Part shown: positions 45,019 to 53,936 of the stretch, piece by piece
How positions within the stretch are numbered: position 1 is the stretch's first letter
How the letters are laid out: each line of letters starts with the position of its first letter
Source of the DNA: Chloroflexi bacterium 44-23
GTDB lineage: Bacteria > Chloroflexota > Anaerolineae > Anaerolineales > Anaerolineaceae
Direction of reading: 5' to 3'
DNA length: 64,000 bases
Assembly (NCBI GenBank): GCA_001899005.1
Contig: MKUW01000006.1
Span: forward strand, 222,963 to 286,962
Made by a program: the position numbers and the translations under genes
The notes under the pieces: generated by a model
Database searches by the model: none
Told to the model about the DNA's origin: nothing
The model's input: the letters and a program-made list of their open reading frames with translations, nothing else

Positions 45019-46281
45019 ATGCAAAAAACAAAAACTATTAACATTCCTATCGATGAACATGGAGGTTTGGTTCTTCCAGAAGAACTGCGCCAGCAATTCG
45101 ATTTAACACCTGGAAAAAGGGTCAATATCAATCTTTCTGAAAATTCCATAGAGATAATACAAACGGCTGAAAAACTAGTAAGGGTTTATATTGAACCAAC
45201 CAATGCCTGTAACCTTGAGTGCAGGACCTGTATGCGAAACGTATGGCAGGAACCGCTCGGTATGATGGACATGGTAACTTTTGACAGGTTGATGGAATCT
45301 GTCGAAACACTAAACCCAAAGCCACTGGTGTTTTTCGGAGGAATCGGTGAACCTCTGGCTCACCCCAAAATCCGGGATATGGTCGAATGTGCCAAAAAGA
45401 TCGGTGCGCCAGTAGAACTTATAACAAACGGAATCCTGCTTGATAAAAACGTAGCAAATTGGATGGTCGAGTTAGGGCTCGACCGTGTCTGGGTCTCTAT
45501 AGATGGCGCGAAACCTGAGAGTTATGCTGATGTCCGCTTGGGAGATGCTTTACCTTTGGTGATTGCCAATCTGAAGAGACTCCAAACTTTACAGGCGATT
45601 ACCTTGAGTATAGGTGCACCAAAGCCCAAACTTGGTATCGCTTTCGTTGCCATGAAGCGTAATCATAATGATCTACCTGAGGTTGTGAAGCTTGGAAAAC
45701 GCCTTGGTGCAGATATGTTTTCGGTTAGCAACGTTTTACCGTACTCCCTCGAACTTCGTGACCAGATACTTTATGGGCATTCAATGTACCATAGCGATTT
45801 GCAATCTTCAATTGCTTCTCCGGGAATATCACTTCCTAGAATCGATTTGGATGAATTCACAATCAAGAATTTCTCGGAGGGGTTTACTAATAGTAAAATT
45901 GTTCAATATGCAGGACAAGTTGTGGATAAAGGAGTTAATACGTGCCCCTTTGTTGAAAAAGCGAGTATCTCAATAAGATGGGATGGTAAAGTAAGTCCTT
46001 GTTTACCTCTACTGCATTCACACACAAGCTATTTGGATGACAATTTAAGAACATCTCATTCATATTCAATAGGTAATATTCTGGATAAAAAACTGGTTGA
46101 GATATGGAATGAGCCTGAGTATATCAAACTACGTCATCGACTACAAGAATTTGATTTTTCGCCTTGCACAGTGTGCAATAGTTGCGATATGGCTGAATCA
46201 AACCTGGAAGATTGTTTTGGAAACATACATCCTACTTGCGGCGGCTGTTTATGGGCACAAGGGTTCATTCAATGCCCTTGA
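45019..46281 (+). CDS. Radical SAM/SPASM maturase with AbrB-like N-terminus (tungsten-oxidoreductase type)
   Basis: A 420-residue protein. Residues 1-55 look like an AbrB-type swapped hairpin (IPIDEHGGLVLPEELRQQFDLTPGKRVNI). The radical SAM motif is CNLECRTCM at about 65-73, followed by GGIGEPLAHPKI. The C-terminal Cys-rich SPASM-like region has CPFVEKASISIRWDGKVSPC, CTVCNSCDMAE and PTCGGCLWAQG. This combination matches maturases of tungsten-containing aldehyde ferredoxin oxidoreductase-like enzymes as I remember them; no such oxidoreductase is in the window. No Shine-Dalgarno is obvious at ATG 45019. Confidence 0.78.
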   Translation: MQKTKTINIPIDEHGGLVLPEELRQQFDLTPGKRVNINLSENSIEIIQTAEKLVRVYIEPTNACNLECRTCMRNVWQEPLGMMDMVTFDRLMESVETLNPKPLVFFGGIGEPLAHPKIRDMVECAKKIGAPVELITNGILLDKNVANWMVELGLDRVWVSIDGAKPESYADVRLGDALPLVIANLKRLQTLQAITLSIGAPKPKLGIAFVAMKRNHNDLPEVVKLGKRLGADMFSVSNVLPYSLELRDQILYGHSMYHSDLQSSIASPGISLPRIDLDEFTIKNFSEGFTNSKIVQYAGQVVDKGVNTCPFVEKASISIRWDGKVSPCLPLLHSHTSYLDDNLRTSHSYSIGNILDKKLVEIWNEPEYIKLRHRLQEFDFSPCTVCNSCDMAESNLEDCFGNIHPTCGGCLWAQGFIQCP

Positions 46282-46393
46282 TTGTCCAACCATTAAAATC
46301 TAGATCTCAATAATTTAAAAACGATATTACTTTCTTTTAAATCAATTTGGTACTCAAGTAATTAATTATTAGTTTTGTTAGGATTAAAGTAAT

Positions 46394-46453
46394 TTGACTT
46401 ATCAAATATTGAATGTCATAATATAGACACACATTCATATTAATGAATGTGTG
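46394..46453 (+). promoter_or_regulatory. Promoter with a 26-bp palindrome at the transcription start (fdrA operon)
   Basis: TTGACT (46394-46399), 17 bases, CATAAT (46417-46422). Right behind it, 11-bp arms CACACATTCAT and ATGAATGTGTG (46428-46438, 46443-46453) surround ATTA. The palindrome covers the start point, as an operator for a repressor would. It could also fold in the mRNA leader. The leader is about 115 bases. Confidence 0.7.
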
Positions 46454-46542
46454 ATGGAAGTATTGATAAAAAGGTTTTTTAAAAAATGTCCGCTGTTTAA
46501 TTTGAGCAATTGAATTTCTTTACTAACTTTGGAGGAAAACTA

Positions 46543-48279
46543 ATGGCAATAATTAAAACTGAAATCAGACGTGGTGTGTATATAGACTCGGCAAAGTTGA
46601 TGAAGTTGCAGCGATCTTTGGATGACTTTGCAAGCATTCTGGATGTGGGAGTTATCATGGGAACCGATTCCAATAAGGAACTCCTTTCTCATATTGGATT
46701 AACCTCTCCTGAAATTATGGCTGCAAAACCAGACGAGTTGGTTATAGCGATAAAAGCAGCGGATGAAAAATCAGCGGACTTTGCCCTATCCAAGGTGGAT
46801 GACCTACTTGCGGCGCGTACAGCTTCTCTTGATCAAGACTACCTGCCGCGCAGTCTGGAAACTGCAACAAAAATGCTACCTGGAGCGGAGTGGGTGATTG
46901 TATCTGTTGCAGGTCGTTATGCAGCCGGGGTCACTCGTGAAGCTTTACACCTCGGTAAACATGTTCACCTGTTTAGCGATAATGTAACCGTAGAAGACGA
47001 GATTGAATTAAAAAAGGAAGCACGCGAACTTGGGCTGCTGGTTATGGGTCCGGATTGCGGCACTGCAATGGTAGATGGTTTTGGTTTGGCTTTTGCAAAT
47101 AAGATTCGAAAAGGTCCGATTGGAATTGTTGCTGCAGCAGGTACAGGTTTACAGCAGGTTGCTTCACGTATCCATCAGCTTAATGGTGGGATCACGTTTG
47201 GAATTGGAACGGGTGGTAAAGACCTTTCAGAAAAAGTAGGAGCTATTACCTTTTTGATGGCGCTGGATGTCTTAAAACGGGATCCAGATACAAAAGTAAT
47301 TGTGCTCATCTCCAAACCACCTTCTCCGAAAGTGGCTGAAGAGGTATTAAAAGCCGCGCGGAAGGCAGGCAAACCAGTTGTGATCAACTTTATTGCGCGT
47401 GCAGTTACTACTCTCCAGGATGGAAATTTGTTTTTTGCCACAGGATTAGATGATGCTGCCAGACTGGCTGTTGATCTGGTGAAGAATCCTCCTGTGATGA
47501 AGGGCGATGAAGATTTAGGCTTGGAAAAATTCACTCCGCAGCAGAAATATCTCCGAGGACTTTTCTCTGGAGGAACACTGGCTTATGAAGCGCAGCATAT
47601 CCTGGCAGGTTATGTTCCCAGGGTATGGGCAAATGCACCTATCAATAAAGAAAATAAAATGGCTAATTCCTTTGAAAGCCAGGAACATTCGATCATTGAT
47701 CTCGGAGAGGATGAATTTACCGTAGGTCGGCTACATCCGATGATGGATAACGACCTCCGCATCCGACGAATTTTAGAAGAAGCCAACGATCCCGAAGTAG
47801 CAGTGTTAATGCTTGACATAGTCATTGGGTATGGCTCACATCCAGATCCTGCCAGCGAATTGGCTCCAGCGTTAGCAGAAGCAAAAGTAAATGCAAAAAA
47901 AGCAGGAAGGCATCTGGAGGTTGTTTGTGTTGTAACCGGAACTGACGAAGATCCGCAGAATTTTGAGAATCAGGTCACTCAATTGAAAAAGGCAGGAGCC
48001 TTTGTTGATCCAAGCAATGAGGTTGTGGTGCGGTATGTCGGGCGTATCCTGCGTGCGCTTGCCGAACGCAACATCGTTGAGGCTGACCAAATTGGGAAAC
48101 CGGTTGATCTTGATCAGATTAAGAGACCCCTGGCTGTGATTAATGTCGGGCTTGAATCCTTTTCTGAAAACTTGAAAGACCAGGGTGCCCCGTATATTCA
48201 AGTGGATTGGAAACCACCTGCAAGCGGTAACGAAAAAATGGCGAGTATCCTGAATAGGATCAAACAAGGTTCAAAGTAA
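46543..48279 (+). CDS. fdrA: FdrA family protein (acyl-CoA synthetase-like)
   Basis: A 578-residue protein with the two-module fold of succinyl-CoA-synthetase-like enzymes. It has PGAEWVIVSVAGRYAAGVTREAL, GPDCGTAMVDGFGLAF, PIGIVAAAGTGLQQVASRIHQLNGGITFGIGTGGKDLSE in the CoA-binding half, and YLRGLFSGGTLAYEAQ and HPMMDNDLR in the second. In E. coli FdrA (AllF) with YlbE and YlbF forms the oxamate carbamoyltransferase of allantoin use; here only the YlbE-like gene follows. ATG 46543 follows GGAGG. Confidence 0.9.
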   Translation: MAIIKTEIRRGVYIDSAKLMKLQRSLDDFASILDVGVIMGTDSNKELLSHIGLTSPEIMAAKPDELVIAIKAADEKSADFALSKVDDLLAARTASLDQDYLPRSLETATKMLPGAEWVIVSVAGRYAAGVTREALHLGKHVHLFSDNVTVEDEIELKKEARELGLLVMGPDCGTAMVDGFGLAFANKIRKGPIGIVAAAGTGLQQVASRIHQLNGGITFGIGTGGKDLSEKVGAITFLMALDVLKRDPDTKVIVLISKPPSPKVAEEVLKAARKAGKPVVINFIARAVTTLQDGNLFFATGLDDAARLAVDLVKNPPVMKGDEDLGLEKFTPQQKYLRGLFSGGTLAYEAQHILAGYVPRVWANAPINKENKMANSFESQEHSIIDLGEDEFTVGRLHPMMDNDLRIRRILEEANDPEVAVLMLDIVIGYGSHPDPASELAPALAEAKVNAKKAGRHLEVVCVVTGTDEDPQNFENQVTQLKKAGAFVDPSNEVVVRYVGRILRALAERNIVEADQIGKPVDLDQIKRPLAVINVGLESFSENLKDQGAPYIQVDWKPPASGNEKMASILNRIKQGSK

Positions 48280-48305
48280 ATTAAATCATTTGAGGAGGCA
48301 GAAAC

Positions 48306-49550
48306 ATGATTGATATCAATAAAGCAAATGCATATGTAGTCGAGCGTTTTATGGAAGCGCGTCCTGTTGCGACAACAATGGCGAAAGCAATCGAGGTTGT
48401 CCCAGGGCTCCATGAGAATATGCTTCTTCACGCTGGACCCCCAGTTACCTGGGAACGCATGTCAGGCCCAATGAGAGGTGCCATGATTGGCGCTTTACTC
48501 TTCGAAGGCAAAGCCAAGAACCCGGAAGAAGCAGAAAAACTACTGGCATCCGGTAAAATCGATTTCGCTCCTTGCAATGATCATATGGCCAGCGGTCCCA
48601 TGGCGGGTGTGATTTCTCCCTCACAACTTGTTTACGTGATAGAAAACCAGACACATGGGATAAAATGCTTTTCAAATATGAATGAAGGTCGCGGGAATGT
48701 ATTACGCATGGGGGCTTACAAAGAAGAAGTATTAAACAAGCTTCGCTTGATGGAATCGGTTGTTGGTCCGACTGTAAAGAGTGCACTTGAAGCAATGGGC
48801 GGCATAGATATCCGTATGATCATTTCGAAATCACTCCACATGGGTGATGATGGTCACAATCGTGAAGACGCAGCATCAATTTTATGGTCAATCCAGATGG
48901 CTCCAATTATTGCCAAAGTAGCCAAAGATACGCAAACCGCCCATGATGTGATCAAATTCCTGGGTGAGAATCCATTAACCATGCTCAACCCTATCATGGC
49001 TGGTTGCAAAACGATGACTGCTGCTGGCGACAACGTGGAGGGCAGCACAATTGTTACAGTCATGGCTCGCAATGGCACCGATTTTGGAATTAAAGTAAGT
49101 GGGCTGGGAAACCAATGGTTCACTGCACAAGCACCGATCGTGAAAGCACTTTATTTCCCCGGTTTCAAAGAATCGGATGCCTGTCGTGACATCGGTGATA
49201 GTACCATCACTGAAACTGCCGGCATCGGCGGTTTTGCCATGGCAGCTGCCCCGGCTTTGGTCACCTTCATCGGCGGTGTACCCAGAGACGCAACGAATAC
49301 AACACTGGATATGTACGAAATCACTTTCGCTGAACATAAACAGTTTACGATCCCTGCTCTAGATTTCCGCGGTACACCGACGGGTATTGATATCCTAAAG
49401 GTAGTGGAAAAGCAAATTACCCCACGCGTGAATACTGGTGTCGCTCATAAAGACCCAGGTGTCGGGCAAGTTGGTGGTGGTGTTGTTTCTGCCCCGATGA
49501 AATGCTTCGAAGATGCGGTAACCGCATTTGCGGAAAAATATGGTTTATAA
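48306..49550 (+). CDS. DUF1116 protein (YlbE/AllG-like)
   Basis: A 414-residue soluble protein of the YlbE family, partner of FdrA. Characteristic stretches are PFLHAGPPVTWE-type (MLLHAGPPVTWERMSGPMRGAMIGALLFEG), FAPCNDHMASGPMAGVISPS and NEGRGNVLRMGAY, then GDDGHNREDAASILW. It follows fdrA by 26 bases with GAGGAGG before the ATG. The third usual subunit (DUF2877, YlbF) and a carbamate kinase are missing here, so the reaction may differ from oxamate carbamoyl transfer. Confidence 0.9.
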   Translation: MIDINKANAYVVERFMEARPVATTMAKAIEVVPGLHENMLLHAGPPVTWERMSGPMRGAMIGALLFEGKAKNPEEAEKLLASGKIDFAPCNDHMASGPMAGVISPSQLVYVIENQTHGIKCFSNMNEGRGNVLRMGAYKEEVLNKLRLMESVVGPTVKSALEAMGGIDIRMIISKSLHMGDDGHNREDAASILWSIQMAPIIAKVAKDTQTAHDVIKFLGENPLTMLNPIMAGCKTMTAAGDNVEGSTIVTVMARNGTDFGIKVSGLGNQWFTAQAPIVKALYFPGFKESDACRDIGDSTITETAGIGGFAMAAAPALVTFIGGVPRDATNTTLDMYEITFAEHKQFTIPALDFRGTPTGIDILKVVEKQITPRVNTGVAHKDPGVGQVGGGVVSAPMKCFEDAVTAFAEKYGL

Positions 49551-49594
49551 AAGGCAAGTCATTATTGGTGATAATTAACGAAAATTGATTTTGA

Positions 49595-49648
49595 TTGGAA
49601 GTGGAACTGTATACTATTTAAAAAGCATTAATACAATTCCACTTCCAA
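49595..49648. repeat. 12-bp inverted repeat, possible terminator
   Basis: TTGGAAGTGGAA and TTCCACTTCCAA match perfectly over a 30-base AT-rich loop and are followed by AAAAAA. The 351 bases between the DUF1116 and DUF5714 genes contain no supported gene. Confidence 0.55.
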
Positions 49649-49901
49649 AAAATGCATTAAAGGTTGAATTTACATATTTATTATTTGAAGTGTACTTAAA
49701 GAAGAAACCAATGAAAACAGTACAATTTAATAGTCATCGACTGACCGTGCTGCGGAAGACTGTAATAAGTTATCAGAAATTCGTTACCTTGAAAAATCCT
49801 TGATGGTTGGATATTTTTCATACTTGAATTTCGAGAGTAGCTGACCCATTGGATAGGAGTAGATATAGTGACATTCTCATTCGAAATAGGAACGATGGTG
49901 T

Positions 49902-50582
49902 ATGGCATATCATTGTGTAGTGTGCGGTGATGAATTAGCGCAAGTGGATACCGTGGCTGTGTGTACTTTCTGTGGCCATGAAACGCCGTCGAAATATCTA
50001 TGTTCTGCCGGCCACCACATCTGTGAAGAGTGCCAACTTGCAGACTGGCCTCAGCTGGTCGAGCGGGTTTGTGAGGGCTCACACCAGACTGATCCGGTGT
50101 CTATTGTAAACCTGATCATGAAGCACCCCATGTCAATAATGCACAGTCCGCAGCACCACATACTAGTCTCCGCGGCAGTGCTGGCTGCTCTACGTAACAA
50201 TCGAATGCGTCCTCTCGCACCTGGCCGGTTGGCTTCAGCCATTGAGCGCACCAAAGGCATACCCATGGGCGCATGCGGCACACGCGGCGAATGTGGTGCC
50301 GCTATCTGTGTCGGCACATTGGTCTCGATTTTAACAAGTGCAAACTACCAGAAGGATCGGGAACGATCATTAGCTTTGCAAGCCTCCGCTGAAGCGCTCT
50401 TGACCATCGCCCAGGCAGGCGGTCCCCGCTGCTGTAAGCAGAGTGTTTACCTATCACTGGAGACGGCATCCATCTTTCTAAAGCGCGAACTTGGTATTGA
50501 CCTTTCTGTGGAACCTCGATGTGAATTTGACCAAGTTAACGAAGAATGCAAAAAGGAACGGTGTAAGTATTTTGTCCACTGA
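49902..50582 (+). CDS. DUF5714-like Cys-rich protein
   Basis: A 226-residue soluble protein. The N-terminus is a zinc-ribbon-like part with three CxxC pairs (CVVCGDE, CTFCGHE, CEEC). The middle has HHILVSAAVLAALRNN, then GIPMGACGTRGECGAAICVGTLVSILTSA, the core typical of DUF5714 proteins. The tail holds CCKQSVYLSLETA and a final Cys group. No function is known; Cys richness suggests metal or Fe-S binding. The next gene begins inside its end. Same assumed transcript as the lipoate ligase. Confidence 0.75.
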   Translation: MAYHCVVCGDELAQVDTVAVCTFCGHETPSKYLCSAGHHICEECQLADWPQLVERVCEGSHQTDPVSIVNLIMKHPMSIMHSPQHHILVSAAVLAALRNNRMRPLAPGRLASAIERTKGIPMGACGTRGECGAAICVGTLVSILTSANYQKDRERSLALQASAEALLTIAQAGGPRCCKQSVYLSLETASIFLKRELGIDLSVEPRCEFDQVNEECKKERCKYFVH

Positions 50583-51624
50583 ATGGCGTCTTTTAATTGA
50601 TGATATTCATGAAGCCCGACATCACTTTGCCGTTGAAGAAGCGCTTGCACGCCTTTTAGATGAAGGTAAAACATCTCCAACCCTTCGGCTGAGACAAGTG
50701 CATCCAGCGGTCTTTGTTGGTGTACACCAAAATACCTGGTCTGAGGTGGATGTTGCTTACTGCCAGGCTAACGGAATTCAAATTGTGCGCCGTATGAATG
50801 GCGGTGGAGCCGTCTATCATGAAATGGGTAGTTTCTGTTTCTCAGCATTCTTCCAGCGGGATATGTTCTCCCAAAGCGACGATGAACTCTATCACTTGTT
50901 TGCAGCTCCTGTTATACGCACATGCTCAGACTATAACGTCATTGCCCATTACGAGGGCCGTAACGACGTTTTAGTTGGGAACCGTAAAATATATGGTTCT
51001 GCTCAATTTTCCTGGTATCATGCCTTTGTCCAAAGTGGTACATTTTTAGTCAATATCAATTTTGAAGTGATGGAGCGTTCACTTACACCTTCAGCACTCA
51101 AGTTTGAAGGTAAATCTGCCCGCTCAATTCAAGAACGGGTTACATCCTTGTCGCGCGAAGCAGAGTGCCATTTGGAAACGCGAGAGGTCATGAACCGCTT
51201 TGCAGAGCATGCTGCCGAAGTGCTCGGTATTCGGCTTATCCCAGGCGACCTGACGCAAGAAGAGCAAGAACTGGCTTTCGAACTACTTGCTGCTAAGTAC
51301 AGCACCGATAAATGGAATTTTGGTTCGGGTTTGGAGTTTCAAATCACAGTTGCTGACCGATCAGAATTCGGAGTAGTCTCCCTTTCAGCTGAATTGGAGG
51401 GCAGGATAATTAAGAAGATTCGATTAAATTACGACCTGACAATGGGAAACCAACCAGAATTTGAGTTGTTGGAGACATCCCTGTCTGGAAGCTCAATTCA
51501 AGAAGCACAGGCAATCGTGACGAATGCGTCAATATCTAACCGTACCAGGGAAATAATACTTCGGCTGTTGGAAAAGCTTCACCAGGAAAATTCGGAAATT
51601 TCTTCCACGAGACGCAAGGAGTAA
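50572..51624 (+). CDS. lplA: Lipoate-protein ligase A family protein
   Basis: A 350-residue BPL/LPL-fold ligase that attaches lipoate (or a related acid) to a lysine. Motifs: RLRQVHPAVFVGVHQNTWSEVD, the substrate loop VRRMNGGGAVYHEMGSFCFS, and KIYGSAQ with the key Lys; the C-terminal part resembles the LplA accessory domain. Start is uncertain: TTG 50572 (STEWRLLIDD) is the most plausible and overlaps the DUF5714 stop; a Shine-Dalgarno-like AAAGGA lies somewhat far away. No lipoylated acceptor (E2, GcvH) is nearby, so it may serve an unusual substrate. Confidence 0.86.
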   Translation: MSTEWRLLIDDIHEARHHFAVEEALARLLDEGKTSPTLRLRQVHPAVFVGVHQNTWSEVDVAYCQANGIQIVRRMNGGGAVYHEMGSFCFSAFFQRDMFSQSDDELYHLFAAPVIRTCSDYNVIAHYEGRNDVLVGNRKIYGSAQFSWYHAFVQSGTFLVNINFEVMERSLTPSALKFEGKSARSIQERVTSLSREAECHLETREVMNRFAEHAAEVLGIRLIPGDLTQEEQELAFELLAAKYSTDKWNFGSGLEFQITVADRSEFGVVSLSAELEGRIIKKIRLNYDLTMGNQPEFELLETSLSGSSIQEAQAIVTNASISNRTREIILRLLEKLHQENSEISSTRRKE

Positions 51625-51629
51625 GAATC

Positions 51630-51986
51630 ATGAGTAAAATAATCCATTTGGAAGTATTGATCGCCACACCCCCCACAAGCAAATGCGAAGAGACTGTTAA
51701 AATTCTACAAGAGATCGTCCACCACCACCCCAATGAAGCCAGGTTGGTGGTTTTTAAACGGGGAATTGATTTCATGCCCGATGAATTACGTATGAAAGAA
51801 TACATGACCGAAGAGGATTATGTTCCAAAAGAACCGAGCATACAGATGAGACAGTTGATTACAAAAGGTAGAGCTGTGCCGACGGTAATAGTGGACGGTG
51901 TTCTATTTTCAACATTCGACGTGCCCAATCTGGATGAAGTGGAGGCAGTTGTGCAGAAGATTTTACTGAGCGCCGGTGCGAGGTAA
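51630..51986 (+). CDS. Thioredoxin-fold protein with a single N-terminal Cys
   Basis: A 118-residue protein with the order of a thioredoxin-like fold: strand IIHLEVLIATP, active-site position PPTSKCEET (one Cys, not CxxC), helix, strand RLVVFKRG, then AVPTVIVDGVLFSTFDVP containing the cis-Pro type turn. The missing second Cys argues for a thiol carrier or structural role rather than a standard disulfide reductase. It follows the ligase gene by five bases and is last in this cluster. Confidence 0.7.
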   Translation: MSKIIHLEVLIATPPTSKCEETVKILQEIVHHHPNEARLVVFKRGIDFMPDELRMKEYMTEEDYVPKEPSIQMRQLITKGRAVPTVIVDGVLFSTFDVPNLDEVEAVVQKILLSAGAR

Positions 51987-52302
51987 AAAAACTATTGGTA
52001 GAGATCAAGTGATGGTTTTTATCCTAACCCTCTCAATTATGAAAGGGACTGGACTGAAAGGGTAAATGATAGATTATAGTTAAAACATTAACTACACTGA
52101 ACATACCAAACGTTTAGCTTTATAGAAGTCTTTATATAACATAATTGCAAAATTTTTTACAAATAATAAACAAAGGAAATCCGCTTGTGAAATTTCTATC
52201 ATTCATTTCGGATATTAATTCTAGTAGCTGCAAACTGACACTATGTAATAATTTAGTTTTGATCCGGATTACCTTTCACCTTGCAAGGTACACTAGATTA
52301 TC
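51987..52302. other. Gene-free stretch before tatC
   Basis: AT-rich, without a supported open frame. A -10-like TACACT at 52289-52294 lies eight bases before the tatC ATG, in line with the leaderless genes elsewhere; no convincing -35. Confidence 0.45.
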
Positions 52303-53238
52303 ATGACAAACGACACTCCGCAAATGTCTATCTTGAATCATATTAAAGAGCTACGAAACAGACTGCTCGTTTCTGTGATCACCTTGGCTATTACAACTAT
52401 TATAAGTTTTTCATTCAGTCAAACTCTAGCCGAATTCCTGGCAACACCAATTGGCGGTCTTAGTAGATTATCTTCCATAGATGTGACTGAGAATGTCTCT
52501 GCATTCATGAAGATATCATTGTTGAGCGGCGTGACCATGGCGCTTCCCATCATCGTGTTCGAGATTCTTGCATTTGTGATGCCGGGGTTAAAACGTACCG
52601 AACGTTTCTGGATTTGGTTGGCATTGCCCGCAGCCACAATCTTTTTCGTAGGTGGAGTTGCCTTTGCATATTATTTAATGCTGCCTACAGCCATACCTTT
52701 CCTGCTTAATTTTATGGGAATTAATACCTCTCCACGCCCAAGTAACTATTTTGGGTTCGTTACCAACCTGCTTTTTTGGGTTGGGGTAAGCTTTGAATTA
52801 CCTCTGGTGATTTTTGTCCTTGCAAAGCTTAAATTAGTATCTGCAAAACAATTGGTGAAGCAGTGGAGAATTGCGATTGTATTATCGGCAGTTCTCGCCG
52901 CATTGATTACACCCACCCCCGACCCAGTAAATATGGGACTAATGATGATCCCATTGATCGGTCTTTATTGTCTAAGCATCATTTTTGCCATCTTTGCAAG
53001 AATGGATCACAAGCCAAAAACCAGAAAAAAACTATCCAAAGCAAAAAAGAGTCTATTAATCATTGCTATTCTTCTGTTAACCGCTGGTATAGTGGCATCA
53101 TCCCTAATGTGGCCGCAGGAGATAAAAACAGGTTTTTTGGTTTGCATAAAATTCATTGATGGGAGCTGGAACATCGTTATTAGATATTTTAACGAATTGG
53201 GTGTTAAAATACAGACTCTCATAGCCGCGGTAAAATAA
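52303..53238 (+). CDS. tatC: Sec-independent translocase subunit TatC
   Basis: TatC recognises twin-arginine signals. The 311-residue protein has the N-terminal HIKELRNRLLVSVI, six membrane segments in about the first 230 residues, ENVSAFMKISLLSG, and the FELPLVIF segment with the conserved Glu. A C-terminal extension of about 70 residues with an extra hydrophobic stretch (SLLIIAILLLTAGIVASSLMW) is longer than in usual TatC. Followed by tatA and a tatB-like gene. Confidence 0.95.
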   Translation: MTNDTPQMSILNHIKELRNRLLVSVITLAITTIISFSFSQTLAEFLATPIGGLSRLSSIDVTENVSAFMKISLLSGVTMALPIIVFEILAFVMPGLKRTERFWIWLALPAATIFFVGGVAFAYYLMLPTAIPFLLNFMGINTSPRPSNYFGFVTNLLFWVGVSFELPLVIFVLAKLKLVSAKQLVKQWRIAIVLSAVLAALITPTPDPVNMGLMMIPLIGLYCLSIIFAIFARMDHKPKTRKKLSKAKKSLLIIAILLLTAGIVASSLMWPQEIKTGFLVCIKFIDGSWNIVIRYFNELGVKIQTLIAAVK

Positions 53239-53264
53239 GGTTCCCAAGACAGGAGTAATCTGAC

Positions 53265-53444
53265 ATGTTTAGAAATTTCGGAGTACAAGAATTAATTATC
53301 ATCCTCGTGATTGTCCTTTTGCTATTTGGGGTGGGACGGATTTCAAAGATCGGAAAAGAGCTTGGAAGTTCCATACGATCCTTCCGTACGGGTCTCAAAG
53401 GTGAAGAAGAGGATTTTAACAAAGATGAGAAAGAAAAACATTAG
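53265..53444 (+). CDS. tatA: Sec-independent translocase subunit TatA
   Basis: A 59-residue protein: short N-terminus, membrane helix (GVQELIIILVIVLLLFGVGRI), the FG hinge and amphipathic helix (SKIGKELGSSIRSFRTGLKG), acidic/basic tail. AGGAG precedes the ATG at 53265. It forms the protein-conducting part of the Tat system. It lies between tatC and the tatB-like gene, one transcript. A close paralogue sits at 63090 behind the molybdoenzyme genes. Confidence 0.93.
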   Translation: MFRNFGVQELIIILVIVLLLFGVGRISKIGKELGSSIRSFRTGLKGEEEDFNKDEKEKH

Positions 53445-53478
53445 GTTCTAAAGAATTAGAGATGTGAGTATCTAAATC

Positions 53479-53880
53479 ATGAATTTCTTGAATCTTGGGG
53501 TTGGTGAAATCATTTTCATCATCCTTATCGCATTAATCATTTTTGGGCCGGGCAATATGGTGAAGTCCGCCAGGGAGATTGGCACTTTCCTCCGAAAGGT
53601 AACCAAATCTCCTTACTGGCAGGAGGTCTGGGCGACCCAGCGAGAACTGAAGGAACTTCCGAAAATCATGGCTAAGGAAGCCCAACTGGATGAGACGATT
53701 AAGAACCTTGACCGTAGTACCAGCCAAATGCGGAGTTCATTAACAAATTCTGTTGCAGATCTTATTAAGGAAATAGATGAACCATTGAAAGTGAAGAATG
53801 AGCTCGAGGTCGCGGTTGAAATCCCAAAGCTTCCAGAACCTAAGGAGACAAACCGAGAACAAGACAAATCCCTCTTGTAG
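53479..53880 (+). CDS. TatB-like Tat translocase subunit
   Basis: A 133-residue Tat A/B-family protein. Membrane helix NLGVGEIIFIILIALIIFGPGNM with the FGP hinge, amphipathic helix (VKSAREIGTFLRKVTKSPYW), then a longer helical, charged region up to residue 133, which is more like TatB than TatA. It completes a tatC-tatA-tatB set placed before mobA and a Tat-exported molybdoenzyme. Confidence 0.88.
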   Translation: MNFLNLGVGEIIFIILIALIIFGPGNMVKSAREIGTFLRKVTKSPYWQEVWATQRELKELPKIMAKEAQLDETIKNLDRSTSQMRSSLTNSVADLIKEIDEPLKVKNELEVAVEIPKLPEPKETNREQDKSLL

Positions 53881-53936
53881 TTTAGGTAGAAATTGCTGGA
53901 TAATTGCTTACTAAAGCAAGAAAATTTGAGATACGT

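Noticed and set aside
49585..49803. 72-codon open frame between DUF1116 and DUF5714 genes
   Set aside because: It covers the inverted repeat at 49595-49648, is AT-rich, and lacks a ribosome site and any motif.
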